From: Maribacter litoralis
Lineage (GTDB): Bacteria > Bacteroidota > Bacteroidia > Flavobacteriales > Flavobacteriaceae
Reading direction: 5' to 3'
Assembly: GCF_003075045.1 (NCBI RefSeq)
Contig: NZ_QCZD01000002.1
Span: 496,001-560,000 of the forward strand
Length of the DNA: 64,000 nt
Shown: positions 53,785 to 62,070 of the stretch, piece after piece
Numbering within the stretch: position 1 is the stretch's first letter
Layout: each line of letters opens with the position of its first letter
The notes under the pieces: model-generated
What the model saw: the letters and a program-made list of their open reading frames with translations, nothing else
Told to the model about the DNA's origin: nothing
The model's database searches: none
Translations under genes and position numbers: made by a program

Positions 53785-54099
53785 ATGATTAAAGTATCTG
53801 TAATGTATCCGAATAGCGAAGGCGTAAAGTTCGATACTGATTATTATAAAAATACACACTTGCCCATGGTTCAAAGATTAGTGGGTAGTGCATTGAAAGG
53901 ATTGGAATTGGATCTTGGTGTTGGTGGTAGAGCGCCAGGTGAAGCGGCACCCTATGTAGTCATTGCTCATTTAAAATTTGATGACGTTGCTTCTTTTCAA
54001 GCAGCTTTTGGTCCGCATGCGGCTACATTTGCAGATGATGTAAAGAACTACAGCAATGTGCAAGGAGAAATTCAGATCAGCGAATTGACTACATTTTAG
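53785..54099 (+). CDS. EthD family protein
   Basis: The 104-residue protein has the EthD/Dabb-like fold: IKVSVMYPNSEGVKFDTDYY, then THLPMVQRLVGSALKG and FDDVASFQAAFGPHAATFADD. The family includes small ferredoxin-like dimers involved in breakdown of aromatic or ether compounds. No catalytic residue stands out apart from the HLPM histidine. It lies 67 bases after gap and its terminator. Confidence 0.86.
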   Translation: MIKVSVMYPNSEGVKFDTDYYKNTHLPMVQRLVGSALKGLELDLGVGGRAPGEAAPYVVIAHLKFDDVASFQAAFGPHAATFADDVKNYSNVQGEIQISELTTF

Positions 54100-54171
54100 A
54101 ATAAAATTTTAAATAGAATTTTTCGGTGTTCTTGCTAGAGACGTGTTTAACTATTGGTGAAATAATTGACT

Positions 54172-54831
54172 ATGACGAAGACAGATGTATCTATTGAAAA
54201 ATTGGCGCAACAGTGTTTTAGTGCTGTTTTTAGAACAGATACCGATAAACCTGGTTTTCATCATTTTGATTTAGGTAAGAATAATACACCGTTCGAGTTT
54301 AGAACGATCATGACAACACTGAAAAAGGAACTGTCCCTTTTAAGTGAAACCCATTTTTCTAAAAAATTAAGTTATCATTGGTTGGTGCGTTTCGATCAGC
54401 AGGTGAATACTCCTTTTCATGTAGATAATGCAGGCGATCAATCTTTTCTGTTATTAGGTTATGAACCTAGCGAGGTGGAAAGTGAGTTGCACATTGCAGA
54501 CTATCATGCCTTTGCAAAAGCAAATGATCAAGAGCATATAGCCAATTTCACTCCCGTGTTTAAAGAGGATGAATCTCTATTGGTATCCTTTACAACGAAA
54601 TTAAAATTGTTCGATAAGGAAGCATATCATATTGTGATTATGAATAATTGCAACGCTACGCTTCCGGCAGAAACGCTAGGCGTATATCATAAGGCGCTTA
54701 TTGTGAAGCAGGATTTTAGTAAAAGTAGGGTAGTAAATTCTATGGTGTTGAATATGACATCCGAAGATAGAAGTATTGAAGATTGCCAAATGGAGGAAAA
54801 ATACTTGAATACAACTGCCATTAGTAAATAG
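54172..54831 (+). CDS. Uncharacterised protein with a possible metal-binding HxD motif
   Basis: The 219-residue cytoplasmic protein is not recognised. It carries NTPFHVDNAGDQSFLLLGYE with H83-V-D85, which resembles the HxD iron ligands of 2-oxoglutarate oxygenases, and further histidines at EHIANF and AYHIVIMNN. No signal peptide or helix-turn-helix is visible. ATG at 54172 follows an alternative TTG. It lies 72 bases after the EthD gene and 56 before the FrnE-like gene. The oxygenase reading is a guess. Confidence 0.55.
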   Translation: MTKTDVSIEKLAQQCFSAVFRTDTDKPGFHHFDLGKNNTPFEFRTIMTTLKKELSLLSETHFSKKLSYHWLVRFDQQVNTPFHVDNAGDQSFLLLGYEPSEVESELHIADYHAFAKANDQEHIANFTPVFKEDESLLVSFTTKLKLFDKEAYHIVIMNNCNATLPAETLGVYHKALIVKQDFSKSRVVNSMVLNMTSEDRSIEDCQMEEKYLNTTAISK

Positions 54832-54858
54832 TAACGGTCAACTAACTTAGACAAGTAG

Positions 54859-54866
54859 TACGTTTG
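54859..54866 (+). promoter_or_regulatory. -7 promoter box of the FrnE-like gene
   Basis: TACGTTTG is an exact TAnnTTTG, 21 bases before the ATG at 54888. It lies between GTCAAC (54837-54842) and GTTGAC (54866-54871), a separated inverted pair. A -33 box is not clear. Confidence 0.45.
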
Positions 54867-54887
54867 TTGACTTTTAAGAATGAAATT

Positions 54888-55529
54888 ATGAGTGAAAAAT
54901 TAAAAATAGATATAGTATCGGATGTAGTATGCCCATGGTGTGCTATAGGATACAAAAGGTTGGAAAAAGCAATTACCGAGCTAGGTTTTGAAGATAAGGT
55001 ATCGATTGAATGGCAGCCGTTTGAACTCAACCCGAGCATGCCACCAGAAGGGCAAGACCTTACGGAACATATTGCCGAAAAGTATGGTTCTACTTTAGAG
55101 CAACAACAAGCATCGCAACAGAACATGACCGATATTGGGGAAGAACTTGGTTTTAAGTTCGACTATTTTGAAGGTATGCGTATGGCAAACACTTTTGATG
55201 CTCACGTATTATTGGAGTATGCCAAAGATTTTGGTAAACAGACCCAGCTTAAACTGCGACTAATGAATTCCTTTTTTAATGAAAGGCAAGATGTGTCCGA
55301 TAGAGCAGTGCTAAAACAAGCTTTGTTAGATGTTGATTTAAATGCCGATGAAGCATTGGCAAAATTAGATAACGAAGAAGCCAGATACGAGGTAAGGAAT
55401 AAACAGGGACAATGGAAAAATATGGGTGTAAATTCCGTGCCTACCATTGTTTTTAATATGAAAAGTGCCGTAACCGGGGCACAACCTGTAGATACGTTTA
55501 AACAGGTGCTTACTGATTTGGTAGGGTAG
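54888..55529 (+). CDS. FrnE-like DsbA family oxidoreductase
   Basis: The 213-residue cytoplasmic protein has a thioredoxin fold with C-P-W-C in SDVVCPWCAIGYKRL, a helical insert, and the cis-proline segment GVNSVPTIVF. FrnE-type proteins handle disulfides or use glutathione-like thiols in stress and polyketide metabolism. ATG at 54888 is preferred since the TTG frame start overlaps the promoter. It probably is co-expressed with the DoxX and HAD genes that follow within 25 bases. Confidence 0.88.
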   Translation: MSEKLKIDIVSDVVCPWCAIGYKRLEKAITELGFEDKVSIEWQPFELNPSMPPEGQDLTEHIAEKYGSTLEQQQASQQNMTDIGEELGFKFDYFEGMRMANTFDAHVLLEYAKDFGKQTQLKLRLMNSFFNERQDVSDRAVLKQALLDVDLNADEALAKLDNEEARYEVRNKQGQWKNMGVNSVPTIVFNMKSAVTGAQPVDTFKQVLTDLVG

Positions 55530-55552
55530 TAGACGAACAATAAACAAAAGCT

Positions 55553-55897
55553 ATGAACAAGATTATTTATTACGTTGCCACGGGAATATTCACCTTGGTA
55601 ATGCTGTTTTCCGCTGGCATGTACTTTTTTAATTATGAGTATGTAAAAGCGGCCTTTACCAGTTTGGGTTACCCAACTTATTTAATTTATCCATACGCAA
55701 CCGCAAAATTACTGGGGTTGTTCGCTATATGGAATCCTAAATTTCATTTGATCAAAGAATGGGCATATGCCGCGTTTTTCTTTGCGGTGCTATTAGCATT
55801 TTTTGCACATATTATGGTAGGGGATGGGGAACAAATGGCAGCGGCTATAGCCTTGGTTGCATTGATTGTTTCTTATATCTTTAGTAAGAAGGTGTAA
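55553..55897 (+). CDS. DoxX-like membrane protein
   Basis: The 114-residue product has four predicted helices and the DoxX-like pattern IFTLVMLFSAGMYFF, YPYATAKLLGLFAIW and LLAFFAHIMVGDG. DoxX proteins form membrane complexes in thiol and oxidative stress pathways. It starts 23 bases after the FrnE-like gene and ends 23 before the HAD gene, one transcript. Confidence 0.84.
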   Translation: MNKIIYYVATGIFTLVMLFSAGMYFFNYEYVKAAFTSLGYPTYLIYPYATAKLLGLFAIWNPKFHLIKEWAYAAFFFAVLLAFFAHIMVGDGEQMAAAIALVALIVSYIFSKKV

Positions 55898-55920
55898 CGA
55901 AATTTTATAAAACAACATAT

Positions 55921-56634
55921 ATGGATTTAGAAAAAAGCAACCCATCAGTTAAAGGTATTAGACCAAAGGTTTTGTTTTTTGATGTCAATGAAACCCTTTT
56001 AGATCTTTCTTCGGTCAAAGAAGAGGTGGGTAAGGCACTTGGTGGTAGAGAAGAGTTGCTATCCTTATGGTTTACAACTATGCTTCAATATGCTTTGGTG
56101 GTATCAGCAAGTGGCCAATATAAACCATTTGGACATGTTGGTGCCGCAGCGTTACAAATGGTAGCGGCTAATCATAACATTTCTATTTCCGAAGATAGGG
56201 CACGCGAGATTATTTCTGGAGCAATGGGTAATTTACCCGCACACCCAGAGGTAAAAGAAGCTTTGTCTCGATTAAATACTGCCGGATACAAATTAGTCGC
56301 ATTCACCAATTCATCTAAAGACGGTCTAAAAAAGCAATTTGAAAATGCCGGATTGACCGAGTATTTTGATGAAATGCTAAGCGTTGAACCAACTGGTAAA
56401 TTCAAGCCCTTTACCGAAACCTATGCATGGGGAGCTAAAAAAATGGGAGTGGAGCTTCATGAGTGTATGCTTATTGCAGCCCATGGCTGGGATGTAGCAG
56501 GTGCACTATGGGCAGGTTGGCGTGCAGCCTTTGTAAGCAGACCTGGGCAACAACCTTTTCCTTTGGCGGTTCAAACAGAAATTTTTGAACCAGATGTATT
56601 GCAGGTAGCCAAGGTTTTAACGGAGTATAAATAG
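55921..56634 (+). CDS. HAD type II haloacid dehalogenase
   Basis: The 237-residue enzyme has the nucleophile aspartate in VLFFDVNETLLDL, motif II in FTNSSKDG, a lysine in PTGKFKPF and the motif III/IV segment MLIAAHGWDVAGA. The haloacid-dehalogenase branch removes halide from 2-haloacids, though many members are broad phosphatases. The position after the DoxX gene supports a detoxifying function. The real substrate is not known. Confidence 0.88.
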   Translation: MDLEKSNPSVKGIRPKVLFFDVNETLLDLSSVKEEVGKALGGREELLSLWFTTMLQYALVVSASGQYKPFGHVGAAALQMVAANHNISISEDRAREIISGAMGNLPAHPEVKEALSRLNTAGYKLVAFTNSSKDGLKKQFENAGLTEYFDEMLSVEPTGKFKPFTETYAWGAKKMGVELHECMLIAAHGWDVAGALWAGWRAAFVSRPGQQPFPLAVQTEIFEPDVLQVAKVLTEYK

Positions 56635-56826
56635 TGTGTATTAAATCTGATAATTTGCCTTCAATCAGAATTTCAACTTGATTTTAGCGGTGCGCATTTT
56701 TTTGCGTAAAGGTATTTCAAAAAGTCAACAATGGGCTAGTGTATATTAGCTTAGGGATAGTGCTAAATATTCAAGGTTTTGTGTTGATCCTTAGTGATTT
56801 GACTGCTTAAGTTTATGTAAGTAAAA

Positions 56827-56842
56827 GTCTAACAAGTTAGAC
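56827..56842. promoter_or_regulatory. Palindrome upstream of dodecin gene
   Basis: GTCTAACAAGTTAGAC has perfect seven-base arms around AA. It ends 28 bases before the dodecin ATG, a usual place for a repressor. It is unlike the CTAAGC-N4-GCTTAG operators of the TetR gene. Confidence 0.55.
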
Positions 56843-56870
56843 GTATTGTTGAATTAAAATTAAGTATAAA

Positions 56871-57083
56871 ATGAAAATTGTTAAGGTAATAGAAGTTATG
56901 GCAACATCAACAACCAGTTTTGATGACGCTGCGGCAAATGCCGTTAAAGAAGCTTCAAAAAGTGTAAAGAATATACAATCTATATACATCAAAGAAATGA
57001 ATGCTAAAGTAGAAAATGATGCCATTACCTCATACGGGGTAAATGCGAAAATCTCTTTTGCGGTCGATAATCAAGATAGTTAG
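56871..57083 (+). CDS. Dodecin
   Basis: The 70-residue protein is a small flavin-binding dodecamer: IVKVIEVMATSTTSFDDAAA, then NAVKEASKSVKNIQSIYIKE and KVENDAITSYGVNAKISF. Dodecins store or buffer riboflavin and FMN and limit light- or redox-induced damage. In most bacteria a tryptophan in the central strand stacks on the flavin; here Y or I occupies that region, so binding may differ. It has its own palindromic upstream site and a terminator. Confidence 0.9.
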   Translation: MKIVKVIEVMATSTTSFDDAAANAVKEASKSVKNIQSIYIKEMNAKVENDAITSYGVNAKISFAVDNQDS

Positions 57084-57128
57084 AAAACAAAAATATAAAT
57101 CTATAAATCTAGAGATTTACGAAAGGAT

Positions 57129-57158
57129 AAAGGAACTGTTAATCAGTTCCTTTTTTTA
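57129..57158 (+). terminator. Terminator of dodecin
   Basis: AAAGGAACTG (57129-57138) pairs with CAGTTCCTTT (57144-57153), followed by T. Confidence 0.85.
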
Positions 57159-57246
57159 TAAAACTTTTGCAAAATCGCTATTTATAGATGAATTAAGATA
57201 GTAGCTTTGTGGTTATACCTAACGCGTAAACATTTTCGATTTAATA

Positions 57247-58155
57247 TTACTCAAATGGGATTTTTGAAAATTGTAGACAGTTTTGCCGTATTTTAATCTC
57301 TAGTGTATCGTTGCTACAGGTATCTACCACGGTATCGTCAATATGAATTTTGATGTTGATACACTTCATTTTCAATGCTTGTACTCGTATGGTTTTTGCA
57401 AATGTTTCTATATTATTTTTTGATTTTGATCCATTTGATAGTGCCTTTAGATAATGTAAAAATTCAGCACGTTTTTCTTCCGTTATTAGAACAAGCTCAA
57501 AATATCCGTCACCGGGATCGGCGTTGGGCGCTAAATGTAAGTTGGGCCCTAAATATTTAATATTCATAAGCTCTATCAGAATAAAGGAACCTTCCAATGT
57601 TAATCCGTCTACCTCGATACTGGTTTCAATGGCTTCGAAGTTCTGTAGAATGCCGATTAGTTCATCTAACGATCGTTTCAGTTTCTTTGAAGGATTATCA
57701 GATGTATTTATTTGTTTCATTAGAGTTATTAATTCTGGAAAAACTCCGATACCTAAACTTTCAAAGAAAAACTTTGTGGGTCCGCCCTCAATCACTCCGC
57801 AATCAAAATTTTTAGTCTTTTTTTCATCTTTGATAGAATGTTGTTCAATAATGGTTGTTGTTTGAAGCGTTTTGGCAATATTGTTAGCGGTTCCGTGTGG
57901 TAATACATGTAGCAATATTTTTTGGTCGGGTACTTCGCTCAATAATTTTTCCATTATTTTAGTGACCGTACCATCTCCTCCGGCAACAAATATATTTTCC
58001 ATTTCCCCAAATTGAAATTTTTGCCAAGAGGCGTCATCTTTTGTAGATACATATGCTGCCTTAAAGCCGTTGTTTTCAACCTGGGCCACTACTTCCTCTT
58101 TGGTATGACTACCATCTCCTGATGATGGGTTATGAACTATTTGTGCTTTTTTCAT
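57247..58155 (-). CDS. Diacylglycerol kinase-like lipid kinase
   Basis: The 302-residue enzyme starts QIVHNPSSGDGSH and has the catalytic ATP-binding GGDGTVTKIM and the C-terminal motif DPGDGYFELVLI. The DagK/YegS family phosphorylates diacylglycerol or related lipids at the membrane inner face. The substrate is not determined. It is convergent with dodecin and divergent from surE. Confidence 0.9.
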   Translation of the reverse strand: MKKAQIVHNPSSGDGSHTKEEVVAQVENNGFKAAYVSTKDDASWQKFQFGEMENIFVAGGDGTVTKIMEKLLSEVPDQKILLHVLPHGTANNIAKTLQTTTIIEQHSIKDEKKTKNFDCGVIEGGPTKFFFESLGIGVFPELITLMKQINTSDNPSKKLKRSLDELIGILQNFEAIETSIEVDGLTLEGSFILIELMNIKYLGPNLHLAPNADPGDGYFELVLITEEKRAEFLHYLKALSNGSKSKNNIETFAKTIRVQALKMKCINIKIHIDDTVVDTCSNDTLEIKIRQNCLQFSKIPFE

Positions 58156-58375
58156 TTTTTAGGTCTAATTAGTAACTGAGATATACAACCTAACTCTTTA
58201 GCGGAGAGGATGCTATCCTACATAGAAATTTCCGTATTGTTCAGTTCAGTTATTGCTTCATTTAAAGCAAATGTTGATGCAATTCAGGTTGGTGAAATGT
58301 AAAAAGTATATTATTTGGTAAATTGAAATGTAGGTTTTTGAAAGATTCCAATTAACAAATTTTAAATATTAGAAT

Positions 58376-59110
58376 ATGAAGATATTGGTAACAAATGATG
58401 ATGGTATTTATAGCCCAGGACTCTCTAGTCTTGCAAAGGTTGCTTCACAATATGGGGAGGTAATCGTAATGGCGCCAGATATAGAACAGTCTTCTATGGG
58501 GCAGGCCATAACTTCGGGTAAACCCATAACGTATAAAAAATCGCCCATCCATTTTGAAGGTATAGAGGCGTACAGGGTAGCAGGTACCCCTGCGGATTGT
58601 GTGGCACTTGGGCTGCATTTATTCGAAGGTATAAACCTTGTACTTTCCGGTATTAATATAGGTGCAAATTTAGGTAATTCCGCATGGCATTCAGGTACGC
58701 TTTCAGCGGCTAGGCAGGCTGTACTTTTTGGCGTTCGGGGTATTGCTTTGAGTATATCTATAGGTAAAGATGAACCCGATTTTAAAATGTTGGAACCCTT
58801 TACTAAAAATGCATTGGATGAGGTTGTACATGAAAATGAATTAAAATTGTTGAATATCAATTTCCCTCAGTATCCAGATGGTGAAATATTATGGACAAGC
58901 CAATCTGTTCGGCAATATGACGGTAAAATATTGGCGAACAAAGACCCAATGGGAAGAGAGCATTTTTGGTTTACGGTCACTCCCCTAGAACCCGAGGAAA
59001 AAGAATCTGATCGTTGGGCCGTAAAGCAAGGTAAAACAAGTATAACCCCAATGGTATTGAATCTTACCGATCATAAATTTTTAAACCAAAAATGTCAAGA
59101 ACAAGAGTAG
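58376..59110 (+). CDS. surE: 5'/3'-nucleotidase SurE
   Basis: The 244-residue metal-dependent nucleotidase has the motif ILVTNDDGIYSPGL with the acidic pair binding metal, EQSSMGQAITSGKP, VAGTPADCVALGL, VLSGINIGANLGNSAWHSGT and a conserved SAARQA. It hydrolyses nucleoside monophosphates under stress in stationary phase. It is a single gene with a leader of 220 bases before it. Confidence 0.95.
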   Translation: MKILVTNDDGIYSPGLSSLAKVASQYGEVIVMAPDIEQSSMGQAITSGKPITYKKSPIHFEGIEAYRVAGTPADCVALGLHLFEGINLVLSGINIGANLGNSAWHSGTLSAARQAVLFGVRGIALSISIGKDEPDFKMLEPFTKNALDEVVHENELKLLNINFPQYPDGEILWTSQSVRQYDGKILANKDPMGREHFWFTVTPLEPEEKESDRWAVKQGKTSITPMVLNLTDHKFLNQKCQEQE

Positions 59111-59183
59111 TAACTGCCTTAATTTGAGCAAGTGGCCGTGGTACGGGTTGTATATGCCAATAAATAAAAGGGAATAGATTATG

Positions 59184-59191
59184 TATATTTG
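59184..59191 (+). promoter_or_regulatory. -7 promoter box of the coiled-coil lipoprotein
   Basis: TATATTTG is an exact TAnnTTTG, 27 bases before the ATG. Confidence 0.5.
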
Positions 59192-59218
59192 CCCCACCAT
59201 TAACTAAAGCGTATACAT

Positions 59219-59872
59219 ATGTTTAAAAAAACACTACTCATTGCCTTTGTAGCATTATCATTGACTTCTTGTTGGAAAGATAAAAGTCCAGAAGACCTTA
59301 TTCGTTTAAAGGATAAATTTAAATCTCAGGTCAATGCCTTTGAGAATAAAAAGGAAACTGCGAATAAAAATGTCAATAAAGGGCTAGAATCCTTAAACGC
59401 TTTAAAGACTGCCCTAGAGGATACTAAAAATGAAGATAAGGAATTCGCTAAAGTGTACGGCGACTGGGAAAAAGTAGACCGCAGGGTAAAAAACCTTACC
59501 AAAGAGTATGAAGATCTTAAGGAAAAGGCTTCAAATCTATTTACGGCTATGGAAACCCAAACCAATAGTCTAAGTGACGAAAAAAGTAAGAAAACCTTGT
59601 TGGGTGCTATTGAAAAGGCACGTACAAAGTATAACGGCACTTTAGCCAATACCTCTAAGGCAATAGATAAACTTAGGTTGTTACATGGCGATGCCGTTGA
59701 GGTCGTAAAGGCTTTAGAAGTAGCTGCGGCATTGAATTCTTTCGATAATATCAACGATCAAATGAAAAGTATTGAAGGTCGTGTAGACGGTATCATGCAA
59801 GAATTGAACGTTGCCGTTGTAGAAAGTAAAAAGCTCTACGAGAAAAAAATTACCGAGTTGGGAGCGGAATAG
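59219..59872 (+). CDS. Coiled-coil lipoprotein
   Basis: The 217-residue protein has a lipobox in LTSCWKDKS and a mature part that is almost fully helical with heptad repeats (about 35-130 and 150-217; KETANKNVNKGLESLNALK, EYEDLKEKASNLF). The type resembles DUF2959-like periplasmic proteins, but the assignment is weak. It may act as a spacer or scaffold in the envelope. It is a single gene with its own promoter and terminator. Confidence 0.72.
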   Translation: MFKKTLLIAFVALSLTSCWKDKSPEDLIRLKDKFKSQVNAFENKKETANKNVNKGLESLNALKTALEDTKNEDKEFAKVYGDWEKVDRRVKNLTKEYEDLKEKASNLFTAMETQTNSLSDEKSKKTLLGAIEKARTKYNGTLANTSKAIDKLRLLHGDAVEVVKALEVAAALNSFDNINDQMKSIEGRVDGIMQELNVAVVESKKLYEKKITELGAE

Positions 59873-59896
59873 GAAGAACTTCTTAAATAATTATAG

Positions 59897-59928
59897 AAAG
59901 CCGGTATTTTAAATACCGGCTTTTTTTG
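59897..59928 (+). terminator. Terminator of the coiled-coil lipoprotein
   Basis: AAAGCCGGTAT (59897-59907) pairs with ATACCGGCTTT (59913-59923), followed by more T. Confidence 0.88.
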
Positions 59929-60046
59929 TGCCGTTTTTTCTGCTCAATACTTTTACATTTCTTCGGCTATTGGTTTTCATAGATTATAGTATCTTTCTTA
60001 CTTATTAGCTATTGCACAGATTTGTGCAGCACTTATTTAAGAAATA

Positions 60047-60772
60047 TTGGAAAATTTTAAAACCTTAATGACTTTCATGTTCCCTACAGAACTGGTAGTG
60101 GTTAAGTCCAAACTAGAATCAGAAGGTATTGATTGTAGAGTCCTCGACGAAAATACTGTTCAGGCACATAATTTTCTTTCACAAGCAATCGGTGGTGTTC
60201 GACTTCAAGTAAAGGAATCTAATTTAGAAAGAGCTAGAAAAATTCTTGAGGAAAGTGGACTTGCGGAAAAAGAGAAAGAGCCTGAACAAAGTAAAATTGA
60301 AAAAACAATCGACAACCTAATATTTCAAAAAAGAATCAAATTTTTACTTTTTTCATTTGTCACCATTACTATAGTATTAGCCTCAACTTTATTTGTTTAT
60401 CGATATTTAAATCGTCCGACTGATTTAGAACTTTTAACCAAGAGAAATTGGTGTGTGGATTACTTAGTCTATCAAAACCAAGAATATATTCCATATACCT
60501 TATCGGACCAAATACAAATACGCTTGGTTGGTACATGTTTAGAGAAAATAAACTTTGAAACTACTGGACAAATAAATTTTCCTGGTTTTAATTCACCTAG
60601 AATTAATGGTAAATGGAAACTAGTAAATAATGTTATAAAGATATCGGAAATTGACACTTTGGACTTTCTTCTTGAAAGAAAATATGAATATGAGATTAAC
60701 CAAAAAGAACTAATTATGAGTTCTGGCTCATTAACTATTTATTGTTCAAATCTAATGAGCAGATACTATTGA
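60047..60772 (+). CDS. DUF2007 protein with membrane helix and lipocalin-like C-terminus
   Basis: The 241-residue protein begins with a DUF2007 signal-transducing domain (residues 1-70: KLESEGIDCRVLDENTVQAH, SQAIGGVRLQVKESNLERA). A single helix follows (FLLFSFVTITIVLASTLFV, near 100-118), then a beta-rich domain with IRLVGTCLEKINFETTGQI and INGKWKLV. A TTG start at 60047 gives MENFKTLMTF, the family's usual beginning, and I prefer it to ATG at 60068. Its stop overlaps the next gene's ATG by one base. The role is unknown. Confidence 0.72.
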   Translation: MENFKTLMTFMFPTELVVVKSKLESEGIDCRVLDENTVQAHNFLSQAIGGVRLQVKESNLERARKILEESGLAEKEKEPEQSKIEKTIDNLIFQKRIKFLLFSFVTITIVLASTLFVYRYLNRPTDLELLTKRNWCVDYLVYQNQEYIPYTLSDQIQIRLVGTCLEKINFETTGQINFPGFNSPRINGKWKLVNNVIKISEIDTLDFLLERKYEYEINQKELIMSSGSLTIYCSNLMSRYY

Positions 60773-60933
60773 TGAAAGAATTAAAATGCCCAAATTGTGG
60801 CTCAACGGAAGTTTCAAAACCAAAACCATCGAGAGGATCCATTGCTACAGCTATACTTCTTATTGGAATTCCCTTTCCATTCCTATCAAAAAAAAGCTAT
60901 TGTTTTGACTGTCAAACCAATTTTAAACCATAA
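60772..60933 (+). CDS. Small zinc-ribbon membrane protein
   Basis: The 53-residue product has a zinc ribbon of CPNC at residues 6-9 and CFDC at 45-48, separated by a hydrophobic segment GSIATAILLIGIPFPFLS. It starts at ATG in TGATG, sharing a base with the stop of the DUF2007 gene, so the two are translated together. The longer frame from 60742 lies inside that gene. Confidence 0.68.
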   Translation: MKELKCPNCGSTEVSKPKPSRGSIATAILLIGIPFPFLSKKSYCFDCQTNFKP

Positions 60934-60956
60934 AAACATATGTTATCTCGGATATT

Positions 60957-61062
60957 AAGTGGTGTTGGATTTCCTAAACGGCAATTTATGCAATCAATTA
61001 TCTTTATAGTCAAGTGGATATTTACTGTGTAAAAAGTAAAACTAATCATATACTAAGTGGTG
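60957..61062 (+). repeat. Repeated motif AAGTGGTG before the CPBP gene
   Basis: AAGTGGTG occurs at 60957-60964 and 61055-61062, 98 bases apart, within AT-rich non-coding sequence; both are preceded by an ATA-rich triplet. The second is followed by CACACAAATTGAG. A third copy is at 62636-62643. Confidence 0.42.
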
Positions 61063-61107
61063 CACACAAATTGAGTAACCATCAAAAACCGAGTATTTAA
61101 ACCAATT

Positions 61108-61854
61108 ATGGAAAACGAATTAAAACCTTTTTGGAGTAAGGTTTTCAAATTTGATTGGAAATTTGGACTTTTTCTTATTCTAATACTATGTATTCCACGC
61201 TTTATTTTGGTTCTGAACGCCAACGAAACAGCGAACTACGGCTACATAGGACTAATCATGGTCATTTCTGCGATTTTACCATTTGTGTTTTTAAGCAAGT
61301 TGGGTAGGAGAAAAATTGGGATTATAAAGCCAACTAATTATCGTTGGCTAATTATAGCCTTCGTAATTGGATTCGTATTTAGCATTTTACTCTACTTCTT
61401 AGGAGAAATATTTTATGGGAAATCTTATGAAAATTGGTACTATTATATTGGTGAATCCTATAACATTCCAAATGAAATTGACCAGCAAAGTAAGCTAATA
61501 ATGTTTGGCATAATGGCATTGACCGGAATGATATTTAGTCCCATTGGAGAAGAACTCTTTTTTCGTGGAATTGTACATTCAAGTTTTGCCAATTCTGTTG
61601 GGGACAACAAGGCATCGATTATTGATAGTGCGGTATTTGCACTTGTCCACATTTCTCATTTCGGATTAATTTTTATAAACAAAAAATGGCAATTCTTGAT
61701 GCTGCCTACTATAATTTGGGTGATAAGTATGTTTTTCGTTAGTATATTGTTCTACCGATGTAGAAAAAAATCTCATTCGATTTTAGGAGCGATTCTTTGT
61801 CATTCAGCATTTAATTTAGGCATGATTTATTGCATTTTCTATCAATTAGGTTAA
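61108..61854 (+). CDS. CPBP family intramembrane metalloprotease
   Basis: The 248-residue membrane protein has six to seven helices with the CPBP motifs EELFFRG (EExxxR) around 148-154 and FALVHISHFG (FxxxH). It differs from the 20254 protein in sequence and loop length, including a KSHSILGAILCHSAFN segment near the end. No bacteriocin partner is visible. The gene stands alone between the repeat motifs and an inverted repeat. Confidence 0.85.
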   Translation: MENELKPFWSKVFKFDWKFGLFLILILCIPRFILVLNANETANYGYIGLIMVISAILPFVFLSKLGRRKIGIIKPTNYRWLIIAFVIGFVFSILLYFLGEIFYGKSYENWYYYIGESYNIPNEIDQQSKLIMFGIMALTGMIFSPIGEELFFRGIVHSSFANSVGDNKASIIDSAVFALVHISHFGLIFINKKWQFLMLPTIIWVISMFFVSILFYRCRKKSHSILGAILCHSAFNLGMIYCIFYQLG

Positions 61855-61998
61855 ATAGTAACTGCACATAACTATGCCAAACAGAATGAGAACTCTAGGG
61901 TAAAAGCGAAAGGTCTTAGTATATTTATAAAGTCGAAAATCTTCATAGTTATTGGGAATTAAGGTTTTTGAATAAGAGAAAATACATATAAATAAAAA

Positions 61999-62038
61999 GC
62001 TTTGGCTAATCGCTTTTTATTCAAATAATAACCAAAGC
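61999..62038 (+). repeat. Inverted repeat before the NTF2-like gene
   Basis: GCTTTGG (61999-62005) and CCAAAGC (62032-62038) flank a 26-base AT-rich loop. The second arm is followed by CGAATCGGTAGC. The pair lies 33 bases before the next ATG. Confidence 0.45.
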
Positions 62039-62070
62039 CGAATCGGTAGCAAAAATTAAAACCAAGCAAA

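Noticed and set aside
54837-54871. Inverted pair GTCAAC and GTTGAC flanking the FrnE-like promoter
   Set aside because: The six-base arms are separated by 23 bases and could be chance; kept only as a remark.
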